Source: Cellulomonas sp. Leaf334 (GTDB taxonomy: Bacteria > Actinomycetota > Actinomycetes > Actinomycetales > Cellulomonadaceae). From it: DNA of 64,000 bases. The stretch is from positions 858,828 through 922,827 of the forward strand of contig NZ_LMOO01000005.1 of assembly GCF_001424195.1 (NCBI RefSeq), read 5' to 3'. The translations under genes were made by a program, and so were the position numbers. This document shows, piece by piece, positions 10,230-18,074 of the stretch (position 1 is its first letter; every line of letters begins with the position of its first letter). The notes beneath the pieces were generated by a model, which saw only the letters and a program-made list of their open reading frames with translations, was not told the DNA's origin and ran no database searches.

Positions 10230-11134
10230 CGTCGCCACCGGCGGGCGCGCAGCTGCGCCTGCGGGGCCGCTGGATCGCGCCCGGTCGCCCGGTCGTCATG
10301 GCCGTCGTCAACCGGACCCCGGACTCGTTCTACGCCGCGGCGCGGTTCGACGACGCGTCCGCCGACGCCGCGGTGGCGCGCGCGGTCGAGGAGGGTGCCG
10401 ACATCGTCGACCTCGGCGGGGTGCGCGCCGGCCGGGGGCCGCGCGTCGAGGCGGCCGACGAGATCGCGCGGGTGATCCCGCTGGTCAGACGGGTCCGGGC
10501 GCGCCACCCGGACCTCGTGGTCAGCGTCGACACGTGGCGCGCGGAGGTCGCCCGGGCGGCGGCCGACGAGGGTGCGGACCTGGTCAACGACACGTGGGCC
10601 GGCCACGACCCGGCCCTCATGGAGGTCGCCGCCGAACGCGGCCTCGGGATCGTGTGCTCCCACACGGGCGGTGCGCGTCCCCGGACCGACCCGTTCCGGG
10701 TGGAGTACGCGGCGGTCGACGCGGACGACCCGCTCGACGGCGTCGTCGAGGACGTCGTCCGCACGGTGTCCGCGGGGGCTGCACGCGCGCTGTCCCTCGG
10801 CATCCACCCGGCGAGCGTCCTGGTGGACCCGACGCACGACTTCGGCAAGAACACGTGGCACTCGCTGCACCTGGTCCGGCGCACCGAGGCGCTCGTGGCG
10901 CTCGGCTTCCCGGTGCTGATGGCGTTGTCCCGCAAGGACTTCGTGGGGGAGTCGCTCGACCTGCCCGCGGAGGAGCGCCTCGAGGGAACGCTGGCCGCGA
11001 CGGCGGTCGCCGCGTGGCTCGGTGCGCGCGTGTTCCGTGCGCACGACGTGCGCGCGACCCGGCGAACCCTCGATATGGTCGCCACCATCCGCGGGGACCG
11101 TCCCCCGGCACGGACGGTCAGGGGGCTGGCGTGA
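10226..11134 (+). CDS. folP2: FolP2-type dihydropteroate synthase paralogue
   Basis: A 302-residue TIM-barrel protein closely resembling M. tuberculosis FolP2 (Rv1207): MAVVNRTPDSF, DLGGVRAGRG, SVDTWRAEVARAA, VNDTWAG, DPTHDFGKNTWH, and the same C-terminus TRxVRGLA-like RTVRGLA. True DHPS enzymes have NVTPDSF and GGESTRPG; the replacements here match the paralogue, which in mycobacteria was reported not to replace FolP1. Its real substrate is unknown. GTG start overlaps the previous stop by four bases, and its own stop overlaps the next start, so it sits in a coupled operon. Confidence 0.85.
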   Translation: MTSPPAGAQLRLRGRWIAPGRPVVMAVVNRTPDSFYAAARFDDASADAAVARAVEEGADIVDLGGVRAGRGPRVEAADEIARVIPLVRRVRARHPDLVVSVDTWRAEVARAAADEGADLVNDTWAGHDPALMEVAAERGLGIVCSHTGGARPRTDPFRVEYAAVDADDPLDGVVEDVVRTVSAGAARALSLGIHPASVLVDPTHDFGKNTWHSLHLVRRTEALVALGFPVLMALSRKDFVGESLDLPAEERLEGTLAATAVAAWLGARVFRAHDVRATRRTLDMVATIRGDRPPARTVRGLA

Positions 11135-12399
11135 GCGAGGTGCAAGAGGTCGAGGACCCGGTCGACGAGCCGTCGGCGGAGCCCTCGAACCGCCTCTGGG
11201 CGTGGGCCGTCAGCCGACCGTGGTGGGTCCAGGTGCTCCTCGTGTACGCGGCCGCGCGGCTGTACACGACGGCGGTGTTCCTGTGGGTGGCGAGCATCCA
11301 GGAGCAGAACCCGTGGACGCCCGAGCACCCGGGCTACTTCCCGTACGTCGGGTTCATGTTCGACGGCTCCTGGTACAAGAACGTCGCCGAGAACGGCTAC
11401 CCGGCGGAGCTGCCGGTCGATGCGAACGGGCTGGTCCAGCAGAACGCCTGGGCGTTCTTCCCGCTGTTCCCGATGCTCGCGCGCGGGCTCATGGTGGTCA
11501 CGCGCGGGCCGTGGGAGGTCGTCGCGCCGCTGCTCGCCCTCGTCCTGGGCGCCGGCGCCGTCCTCGCGATCCACCGGACGGTCGTCCGGGGCGCTCCCCG
11601 CGCGGTCGCCGCCCGACCGGGCCTCCCGCTGGCGGCGGTCGCCCTGGTCAGCGTCTTCCCGACCGCGGCGGTGCTGCAGGTCGCGTACACCGAGGCGCTG
11701 GCGCTGCTGCTCGTCGCGAGCGCCCTGCTGCTGCTCCTGCGTCGCGACTACGGGTGGATGGCGCTCGTCGTCCTCGCGCTGGGGTTCACGCGTGCGGTCG
11801 CGCTCCCGATGGCGGTCGTCGTGGTCGTGCACGCTGCGGTCCGCTGGTGGTCGTCGCGCCGCGGCAGCGACACGTGGACGTGGCGCACCGGGACCGGCCT
11901 CGCGGGCCTGGCGCTGCTCGCCGGGGCCTCCGGGCTGCTGTGGCCGGCGATCTGCGGCTGGGTGACGGGGGTGCCGGACGGGTACCTGCAGACGCAGGAG
12001 GCCTGGCGCGGGGTCCGGGAGGTCGCCCCGTTCGGTGGCTGGTCCTACGTGCCGGAGTTCTGGTTCGGGGAGCGGGCTCTCCTGGTGGTGGGGCTGTCCT
12101 TCGCGCTGGTCATCGCGACGCTCGTCGTGCCGGCGGCCTGGCGCCTGGGCAACGAGCTGCACACGTGGGCCGCCGCGTACCTGGTCTACATCGCGGCCGT
12201 GGTGGAGCCCGGCAGCAGCCTGGCGCGGTTCCTGCTGCTGGCGTTCCCGCTCGCGGCCGTGACCGCGGGGGTGGTCACGCGGCCTCCGGTCGCGCGCCGC
12301 TGGTGGTTCGGCGCGGTCGTCGTGCTCATGCTCTCGCTGCAGGTGCTGTGGGTCAGGCAGATGTGGCACGCGAACCCGGTGGCGGACTGGCCGCCGTGA
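11131..12399 (+). CDS. Multi-pass GT-C mannosyltransferase-like membrane protein (PIG-V-like)
   Basis: A 422-residue protein with a short acidic N-terminus and roughly ten membrane helices. After the first helix an outer loop reads FDGSWYKNVAENGYP, then QQNAWAFFPLFPMLAR, the layout of PIG-V/GT-C family mannosyltransferases, which use polyprenyl-linked sugar at the outer membrane face. The sugar donor and acceptor cannot be told from sequence. GTG start overlaps the folP2 stop (GTGA), so it is the last gene of the dapE-LOG-folP2 run. Confidence 0.75.
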   Translation: MSEVQEVEDPVDEPSAEPSNRLWAWAVSRPWWVQVLLVYAAARLYTTAVFLWVASIQEQNPWTPEHPGYFPYVGFMFDGSWYKNVAENGYPAELPVDANGLVQQNAWAFFPLFPMLARGLMVVTRGPWEVVAPLLALVLGAGAVLAIHRTVVRGAPRAVAARPGLPLAAVALVSVFPTAAVLQVAYTEALALLLVASALLLLLRRDYGWMALVVLALGFTRAVALPMAVVVVVHAAVRWWSSRRGSDTWTWRTGTGLAGLALLAGASGLLWPAICGWVTGVPDGYLQTQEAWRGVREVAPFGGWSYVPEFWFGERALLVVGLSFALVIATLVVPAAWRLGNELHTWAAAYLVYIAAVVEPGSSLARFLLLAFPLAAVTAGVVTRPPVARRWWFGAVVVLMLSLQVLWVRQMWHANPVADWPP

Positions 12400-12575
12400 G
12401 GGGTCGGCTGTTGGACATGCGTCCGATCAGTGGGCTGACCGGCGTCGGGACAGGTGAGGGGCCCTGGGTGAACTAGGATGGACCTCGGACAACCGGTAGA
12501 CGAGGCCGACGTCGCGTGCGCGAAATCGCACCGACGAGCCGCGCGCCGGACGCACGAGCGAAGGAGAGGCCACGC

Positions 12576-12743
12576 ATGGCCGCGATGAAGCCGAGGACCG
12601 GTGACGGCCCGCTCGAGGTCACGAAGGAGGGACGCGGCATCGTGATGCGCGTTCCGCTCGAGGGCGGTGGACGGCTGGTGGTCGAGCTCAACGCGACCGA
12701 GGCCGCGGAGCTGGGTGAGGCTCTGACGTCCGTCGTCAGCTGA
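12576..12743 (+). CDS. DUF3117 small protein
   Basis: A 55-residue protein, MAAMKPRTGDGPLEVTKEG at its start, then GIVMRVPLEGGGRLVVEL and an Ala/Glu helix. It matches the DUF3117 family (Rv1211 type), a nearly invariant actinobacterial protein without known function. ATG preceded by AAGGAGAGG eight bases upstream; an in-frame ATG-less extension to 12516 is rejected because it lacks a site and family similarity. A TAGGAT hexamer at 12474 may be its -10 element. Confidence 0.92.
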   Translation: MAAMKPRTGDGPLEVTKEGRGIVMRVPLEGGGRLVVELNATEAAELGEALTSVVS

Positions 12744-12745
12744 CG

Positions 12746-14353
12746 ATGGTCAGGTCAAGCACGGGACGAGCACGGCCGACCGTGGGTCGCACCCCCCCGG
12801 AGGTGACCGTCGACGGTGGCAGCATCGCGACGACGACGCTGCTGACCGACGGGTCGACCGATGCGGTCGCCGTTCCCGTGGCGCCCGCACGCGCGGGCGA
12901 CGACGCGCTGCGCCCGCTCCAGGGCACGGCGGAGGCGGCTGCTCGCTACGGCGTCGACCTGGCGGAGATCGGCGAGCGCGCGCGGCTGACCGGTGCCGCG
13001 GGCGAGATCTACGTCCTGCAGCTGCCCCGGCCCGTCGGGTCGTCGGTGACGCTGCCGTGGTCTGGGCTCCCGCCGCGCCTGGTGCTGGTCGGCGTCGGCT
13101 CCGGCCGGCCCGCGGACCTGCGGCGTGCCGGTGCAGCGCTCGCCCGGTCCTCCCGGGGGCTGCGGCGGGTGGTCACGACTCTCGGCGCCGAGGCGCACCA
13201 GGACGACTCCGCCTCGGCCACCGCCGCGCGCGCCGTCGCGGAGGGCTACCTGCTCGCCGCGTACGTGCCGCCCACCTCGGCGGCTGTCGCGGCGGACGCC
13301 CCGTCCCGCGACGCCGCGGAGCTCGTCCTCCTCGGCCGCGACGGCATGCGGCCCACCGCAGCCGTCGCGGAGGGGCGCACGGCGGCCACCGCGACCTGGC
13401 TGGTCAGGGACCTGGCCACCACGCCGTCCAGCACCAAGACTCCCGCCTGGCTCGCGGACCAGGCCAAGCGCCTCGGCGCCAAGGCCGGGCTCGAGGTCGT
13501 CGTGCGGACCACCCGGGAGCTGACGGCCGAGGGTTTCGGTGGCATCCTCGCGGTCGGCGCCGGCTCCGCGTCGTCGCCGCGCCTCGTGACCGTGTCCTGG
13601 ACGCCGCCGACCGCGGGCGGTCGGCACGTCGTGGTCGTCGGCAAGGGCATCACGTTCGACACGGGTGGCATCTCGATCAAGCCGCGCGAGGCCATGGTCC
13701 CGATGAAGACCGACATGACCGGCGCGGCGGTCGCGCTCGCGACGGTCCTCGGAGCCGCGGCCGCCGGTGTCGCGCATCGCGTCACGGCCGTGCTGCCGCT
13801 CGCGGAGAACCACGTCGGGGCCGCGTCCTACCGGCCCGGTGACGTGCTGACGATGTGGGACGGCACGACCGTCGAGATCGCCAACACCGACGCCGAGGGC
13901 AGGCTGGTCCTCGCCGACGCGCTGGCGTGGGCGGACGCCACGCTCGACCCCGACGTGCTCGTCGACGTCGCCACGCTCACGGGAGCTGCGACGCTCGGGC
14001 TCGGCAAGCAGTACGCCGCCCTGTACTCCGGCGACGACGACCTGGCCGCCGCGCTCGTGGCCGCCGGCGACGCGTCCGGCGAGCTGGCGTGGCACATGCC
14101 GCTCGTCGAGGAGTACGAGGAGGCCGTGTCCTCCCAGGTGGCGGACCTGCGGCACGTCCCCGTGGACAAGCACATCGGTGGCGGCTCGATCACCGCGGCG
14201 CTGTTCCTGCGGCACTTCGTCGGGAAGCGCACCTGGGCCCATCTCGACATCGCCGGCCCGGCCCGCTCGACGTCGGACAAGCACGAGGTCACCGAGGGGG
14301 CGACGGGCTTCGGTGCCCGCCTCCTGCTGCGGTACCTCGACGACCTGCGCTGA
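12746..14353 (+). CDS. pepA: Leucyl aminopeptidase (M17 family)
   Basis: A 535-residue cytosolic dizinc aminopeptidase. The C-terminal catalytic domain has GKGITFDTGGISIKP with metal ligand K300, KTDMTGAA, and the signature NTDAEGRL with D382, E384 and catalytic R386. The N-terminal domain is the usual poorly conserved Rossmann-like part. ATG lies two bases after the DUF3117 stop, so the pair may be cotranscribed; the first 20 residues look non-homologous and a later start is possible. Followed by a strong hairpin terminator. Confidence 0.93.
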   Translation: MVRSSTGRARPTVGRTPPEVTVDGGSIATTTLLTDGSTDAVAVPVAPARAGDDALRPLQGTAEAAARYGVDLAEIGERARLTGAAGEIYVLQLPRPVGSSVTLPWSGLPPRLVLVGVGSGRPADLRRAGAALARSSRGLRRVVTTLGAEAHQDDSASATAARAVAEGYLLAAYVPPTSAAVAADAPSRDAAELVLLGRDGMRPTAAVAEGRTAATATWLVRDLATTPSSTKTPAWLADQAKRLGAKAGLEVVVRTTRELTAEGFGGILAVGAGSASSPRLVTVSWTPPTAGGRHVVVVGKGITFDTGGISIKPREAMVPMKTDMTGAAVALATVLGAAAAGVAHRVTAVLPLAENHVGAASYRPGDVLTMWDGTTVEIANTDAEGRLVLADALAWADATLDPDVLVDVATLTGAATLGLGKQYAALYSGDDDLAAALVAAGDASGELAWHMPLVEEYEEAVSSQVADLRHVPVDKHIGGGSITAALFLRHFVGKRTWAHLDIAGPARSTSDKHEVTEGATGFGARLLLRYLDDLR

Positions 14354-14446
14354 GGGTGCCGAGCGCCGAGGACCAGGCGGACTGGCGCTCGGCCGACGAG
14401 CTGTGGCGGGAGCACGCGGTGCTGCGCCTGGTTCGCCCGGCCCCGA

Positions 14447-14485
14447 GGGCACCCCGCGCCGCTCTGGCGACGGCGCGGGGTGCCC
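14447..14485. terminator. Hairpin terminator between pepA and the polyester hydrolase
   Basis: A perfect 15-base stem (14447-14461 with 14471-14485, core CACCCCGCGCCG) closes a nine-base loop. There is no clear U tract on either side. It lies between two converging genes and can serve both. Confidence 0.8.
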
Positions 14486-14492
14486 GGTCAGG

Positions 14493-15377
14493 TCAGAACG
14501 GGCAGCTCGAGGCCGCGGCCGACAGCGCGGACCCGGACGGCGTCGGGCAGAGGAACTGCGTGAAGCGGGTGTCGTTGTCGACGAACCGCTTGAGCCAGGC
14601 GATCGAGTTCTCGGCGATCGTCGTGTTCGAGGAGTTCGGCGCGAAGTGGCTCGCCCCGCGCAGCTCGAGGTACGTGCGCGGTGTCGACGAGGGAAGCGTC
14701 TGGTAGAACGGCTTCGCGTGCGACGCGACGGAGGCGACGGAGTCGTTCTGCGCCCCGATGACGAGCGTCGGCGTGGTGACCTCCGGCCACGTCTTGTCGG
14801 TGTTCCAGGGTGTCAGCGGGATCGCCGCCTTGAGGGACGGGCGGTCCTTGGCGGCCTCGAGGGTCCCGCCGCCGCCCATCGAGTGGCCGACGACGGCGAC
14901 GCGGGTGGCGTCGATCCGGCCGGTCACCGCGCTGCGCTGCGTCAGGTAGTCGGCAGCCGCGAGCAGCTGGTCGCCGCGGGAGGAGGGCTGGTCGTAGACC
15001 GAGTTCGTGTCGATGGTGAACACGACGAAGCCCTGGGACGCGATGCGCGGCCCGAGCCACGCCATGCTGGACTGCCGGGCGGTGTAGCCGGGGATGACGA
15101 CGACGGCGCCGAACCTGCCCTGGGACTGGTCGGTCGGGTAGTAGACGGTGCCGCCGCCGAAGCCGCTGACGCCGTAGCGGGAGACGCTCGTCTGGGAGAC
15201 GGCGAACGACCCGCGGGCCGCCTGGATGCTGGACCGCGACGGGTCGGGACCGCGCTGGTACGGGTTGTCCGCGGCTGCGGCAGGGCTGGCGACGCCGGCG
15301 ATGCCCCCGACGACGAGGGTGGCGCTGAGCACTGCGGTGGTGGCGACGGTACGGCGCCACTGGGTCAGAGATGTCAC
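14493..15377 (-). CDS. Secreted cutinase / polyester (PET) hydrolase homologue
   Basis: A 294-residue alpha/beta hydrolase with a signal peptide (membrane segment about 12-30, cleavage near [10 protein letters not shown]). It resembles Thermobifida cutinases along its whole length: [69 protein letters not shown] and [14 protein letters not shown]. Catalytic S166, D212 and H244, oxyanion residues Y98 and M167, substrate-stacking W191 and the C277-C292 disulphide are all present. The extra disulphide of the Ideonella enzyme is absent, so it is a type I cutinase-like member. GTG start has AGAGGA upstream. The promoter carries a palindromic operator. Confidence 0.9.
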   Translation of the reverse strand: MTSLTQWRRTVATTAVLSATLVVGGIAGVASPAAAADNPYQRGPDPSRSSIQAARGSFAVSQTSVSRYGVSGFGGGTVYYPTDQSQGRFGAVVVIPGYTARQSSMAWLGPRIASQGFVVFTIDTNSVYDQPSSRGDQLLAAADYLTQRSAVTGRIDATRVAVVGHSMGGGGTLEAAKDRPSLKAAIPLTPWNTDKTWPEVTTPTLVIGAQNDSVASVASHAKPFYQTLPSSTPRTYLELRGASHFAPNSSNTTIAENSIAWLKRFVDNDTRFTQFLCPTPSGSALSAAASSCPF

Positions 15378-15454
15378 GACGTTGTGTCCTCTCGGTGGTG
15401 CCCCGCCGACCGGTGACACGCGGGGCGATGGTGGGGTCGACCTCCTCACAACAC

Positions 15455-15472
15455 AAACCGACCGGTCGGTTT
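15455..15472. promoter_or_regulatory. 18-bp perfect palindrome, TetR-type operator
   Basis: AAACCGACCGGTCGGTTT is a perfect palindrome of the form commonly bound by TetR-family repressors. It begins three bases after the candidate -10 element of the polyester hydrolase gene and covers the expected transcription start. No TetR-type gene lies within the window. Confidence 0.75.
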
Positions 15473-15475
15473 TGC

Positions 15476-15505
15476 AACCTAGCACCGACGCGACCGCATT
15501 GTCAT
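15476..15505 (-). promoter_or_regulatory. Candidate promoter of the polyester hydrolase
   Basis: On the minus strand ATGACA (15505 to 15500) and TAGGTT (15481 to 15476) are 18 bases apart. The leader would be about 95 bases. An interrupted inverted repeat, GTGAC-CTA-GTCAC at 15515-15527, lies just upstream; it resembles CRP half-sites but the spacing is one base short. Confidence 0.5.
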
Positions 15506-15660
15506 CGTTTTGTTGTGACCTAGTCACGGGGCCCGGCAACCGGGCGTCGCTGACCTGCGAGGACGCGCCAGCGTGCTGGGCGTCACCCGGACGTGGTCGA
15601 CGGGCTCGTCCGGTCGCCGAGACGGAGCTGCGCACCCTCGGTGACCGAGGGCAGCGGGTC

Positions 15661-16329
15661 CTAGCGCTTCACGGCCACCAGCAGCCCGTCGCCCACGGGC
15701 AGGAGGGACGGGAGCAGTCGGTCGTCGGCGCGCACGATGCGGCCGACCTCGCGGATCGTCGTCGTGGTCTCGTCCCGCCGAGCCGGGTCCGCGACCCGGT
15801 CGTGCCACAAGGCGTTGTCGACCACGAGCACCCCGCCGGGGCGCAGGAGGCGCACCGCCTGCTCCACGTAGCCGCGGTAGTTCTCCTTGTCGGCGTCGAC
15901 GAACACCAGGTCGTAGCCGCCGTCGGTGAGCCGCGGCACCACGTCGAGCGCGCGACCCGAGATCGTGCGGGTCCGGGTGGGCTTGACGCCTTCCTCGACG
16001 AACGCCTCCTTGGCGGCACGCTGGTGCTCGACCTCGAGGTCGATCGTGGTCAGGACGCCGTCCGCGGGCATCCCGCGCAGCAGGTACAGCGAGCCGACCC
16101 CGGTCCCCGTCCCGATCTCGACGACCGCCCGGGCCGCGACCGCGGCGGCGAGCACGCTCAGCGCGGCACCCGCGCCGGGCGTCACCGGGGTGCACCCCAG
16201 CTGGGCTGCGCGCTCGCGGGCACGCAGCACGATGTCGTCCTCGGGCAGGAACTCCTCGCAGTAGACCCAGCTCTGGGCCTTGTCGGTGGAGATGGTGGCC
16301 TCCCGGGGCGCGACGACGTGGTGGTGCAA
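15661..16329 (-). CDS. SAM-dependent O-methyltransferase (Rv1220c type)
   Basis: A 222-residue class I methyltransferase of the catechol/caffeoyl-CoA O-methyltransferase group: SAM motif [16 protein letters not shown], metal ligand region [10 protein letters not shown], and [11 protein letters not shown]. The acceptor is unknown. It is divergent from the sigE-like gene, as Rv1220c is from sigE. The start is taken as TTG at 16329 ([10 protein letters not shown] follows); a TACGCT hexamer lies 12 bases before it. No ATG or GTG is available nearby, so the start is less sure than the product. Confidence 0.85.
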   Translation of the reverse strand: MHHHVVAPREATISTDKAQSWVYCEEFLPEDDIVLRARERAAQLGCTPVTPGAGAALSVLAAAVAARAVVEIGTGTGVGSLYLLRGMPADGVLTTIDLEVEHQRAAKEAFVEEGVKPTRTRTISGRALDVVPRLTDGGYDLVFVDADKENYRGYVEQAVRLLRPGGVLVVDNALWHDRVADPARRDETTTTIREVGRIVRADDRLLPSLLPVGDGLLVAVKR

Positions 16330-16395
16330 CGGTCGTCCGCCAGCGTAGTCGCGTGCCTCGGGAGGGTGCGGGGGCGCGCGCGGTCCGCTACCAGC

Positions 16396-16421
16396 GGAAC
16401 TTCTCGCCCGCCGCAGGCGTT
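16396..16421 (+). promoter_or_regulatory. Candidate ECF (SigE-type) autoregulatory promoter
   Basis: GGAAC and CGTT are 17 bases apart, the form recognised by SigE/RpoE-like ECF sigma factors. It lies about 45 bases before the ATG of the sigma gene, which suggests that the sigma factor drives its own operon. Confidence 0.6.
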
Positions 16422-16467
16422 TCTAGGGTTCGAGGCTCACAGGTCGACCTGGGACACTGGGCCCACG

Positions 16468-17088
16468 ATGTCACGTACCGAGGAGACCAGTCCTGTGGCC
16501 AGCCAGCCCGCCACCCAGCCCGCCGCCTGGCAGGCTCCGTCGTGGGAAGAGATCGTCCGCGACCACTCCGCGCGGGTGTACCGGCTGGCGTACCGCCTCA
16601 CGGGGAACAAGCACGACGCCGAGGACCTCACGCAGGAGACGTTCGTCCGCGTGTTCCGGTCGCTGCACTCGTACACGCCCGGCACGTTCGAGGGCTGGCT
16701 GCACCGCATCACCACCAACCTGTTCCTGGACCAGGCCCGTCGCCGCCAGCGCATCCGCATGGACGCGATGGGAGAGGACTCCGAGCGGTACGCCTCGGGC
16801 GACCAGCTCGGCGCACCGGAGCGGGCGTTCGAGCACGGCAACCTCGACATCGACATCCAGCGTGCGCTCGACCAGCTGCCGCCGGAGTACCGCGCGGCCG
16901 TGGTGCTGTGCGACATCGAAGGGCTGTCCTACGAGGAGATCGCGGTGACCCTCGGCATCAAGCTCGGCACCGTCCGTTCCCGCATCCACCGCGCCCGTGC
17001 GCGTCTGCGGGTGTCGCTCGAGCACCGCGCCCCGGCAGCCTTCCTGGAGGCCTCCGCTGACCTGTCTCCGCTGACGGTCCTCGGATGA
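16468..17088 (+). CDS. sigE: ECF RNA polymerase sigma factor
   Basis: A 206-residue ECF sigma factor. Region 2 runs from about 30 to 100 with [20 protein letters not shown] and the -10 recognition helix [19 protein letters not shown]; region 4 (about 130-190) has [23 protein letters not shown] and [11 protein letters not shown]. Followed with ATGA overlap by an anti-sigma gene and then an HtrA protease and tatB, the same order as M. tuberculosis sigE-rseA-htrA-tatB, so an envelope-stress role is likely. A GTG at 16495 is an alternative start. Confidence 0.92.
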   Translation: MSRTEETSPVASQPATQPAAWQAPSWEEIVRDHSARVYRLAYRLTGNKHDAEDLTQETFVRVFRSLHSYTPGTFEGWLHRITTNLFLDQARRRQRIRMDAMGEDSERYASGDQLGAPERAFEHGNLDIDIQRALDQLPPEYRAAVVLCDIEGLSYEEIAVTLGIKLGTVRSRIHRARARLRVSLEHRAPAAFLEASADLSPLTVLG

Positions 17089-18074
17089 GCCACCTCGGGT
17101 CGCGGATCAGCGCGCTGGTCGACGGGCAGCTCTCGGTGCAGGACACCGAGAAGGCCCTCGCGCACGTCGCCGTCTGCCCCGAGTGCTGCGCCGAGCTGGC
17201 CGCGTCCCGCGCCGCTCGCCGTGCCCTGGCGTCCGCCGACGAGGTCGCGCCCAACCCCGACCTCACCGCGCGGCTGCTGTCGCTGGCGGCGAGCAGCCCC
17301 AGCGCCGATCCGTTCGCGCCCCCCGTCCGGCAGTCCCGCGACGAGCTGGCCTCGTACGGGGTCGCCAGCGGTGGTCTGGGTTCGCGCGGGTGGCGCGGGA
17401 GCGGGTCCCTGCGCGGCGACGTCGGTCACCGGCGCTCGTCCGTCCGGATCGCCGCCGGCTCGATGGCGGGACTCGGCGCGGTCGCGGCGATGCTCTTCGT
17501 GCTCGGCGAGCGTCCCGACGTCGTGCCGACCGTGCACCCCGGGGTCGACCTGGGGCTGCTCGGCCAGGCGACCACCGACGACCCGGCGGCGGCGGGCCGC
17601 CTCGTCGACACCACCTCCTGGCCGGTCGTCGCCGGGTCCGCGGAGGCCTCCCACCAGACCGTGGCGTGGCTGCGCGCCCACGCCTGGACGTTCCCGGCCG
17701 AGCTCCCCGCCGGCTGGTCCGTGACCGCTGTGCGCTGGTCCGGCGACGACTCCCGGGTGCTCGAGGTCGACGTGACGAGCGCCGACGGGACGTCGCTGGT
17801 CGTCACGGAGCAGCAAGGGCGGCTCGAGACGACGGCGCTCGACGGCGCCCCGACCAGCTCGATCGGCGGCCGGCAGGTGTACGTGCTCTCGTTCGAACCG
17901 TGGCACGTCGTCTGGCAGGCCGACGGGACGGTCGTCCAGGTGGTCGGCTCGCAGTCGTCCGGCTCTGCCGAGACACTTGTGGGAGCCTTTCCTGGCGGCG
18001 CCTTCGACGACGGCGTACCCGCGCGGATCACGCGCGGCTGGGACACCGTGACGGGAGCGCTCGAACGGCCATGA
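17085..18074 (+). CDS. rseA: Zinc-type anti-sigma factor with an extracytoplasmic domain
   Basis: A 329-residue protein. The N-terminal zinc-finger anti-sigma domain has H27, C31 and C34 in HVAVCPEC. After a linker one membrane segment lies at about 124-147 ([20 protein letters not shown]). The C-terminal 175 residues are outside the cell, with beta-rich sequence ([22 protein letters not shown]) resembling sensor domains of membrane anti-sigma factors. The mycobacterial RseA is about half this size, so the outer sensor part is an addition. Coupled to sigE by overlapping start and stop. Confidence 0.85.
   Translation: MSHLGSRISALVDGQLSVQDTEKALAHVAVCPECCAELAASRAARRALASADEVAPNPDLTARLLSLAASSPSADPFAPPVRQSRDELASYGVASGGLGSRGWRGSGSLRGDVGHRRSSVRIAAGSMAGLGAVAAMLFVLGERPDVVPTVHPGVDLGLLGQATTDDPAAAGRLVDTTSWPVVAGSAEASHQTVAWLRAHAWTFPAELPAGWSVTAVRWSGDDSRVLEVDVTSADGTSLVVTEQQGRLETTALDGAPTSSIGGRQVYVLSFEPWHVVWQADGTVVQVVGSQSSGSAETLVGAFPGGAFDDGVPARITRGWDTVTGALERP

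Noticed and set aside
14356..14706. Short plus-strand open frame after pepA
   Set aside because: Its first 30 codons look protein-like, but it runs through the 15-base terminator stem and then antisense through the polyester hydrolase; no ribosome site.
15515..15527. GTGAC/GTCAC inverted repeat as a CRP site for the hydrolase gene
   Set aside because: The spacing between TGTGA and TCAC is five bases rather than six, so I do not count it with the gltA and sdhC sites.
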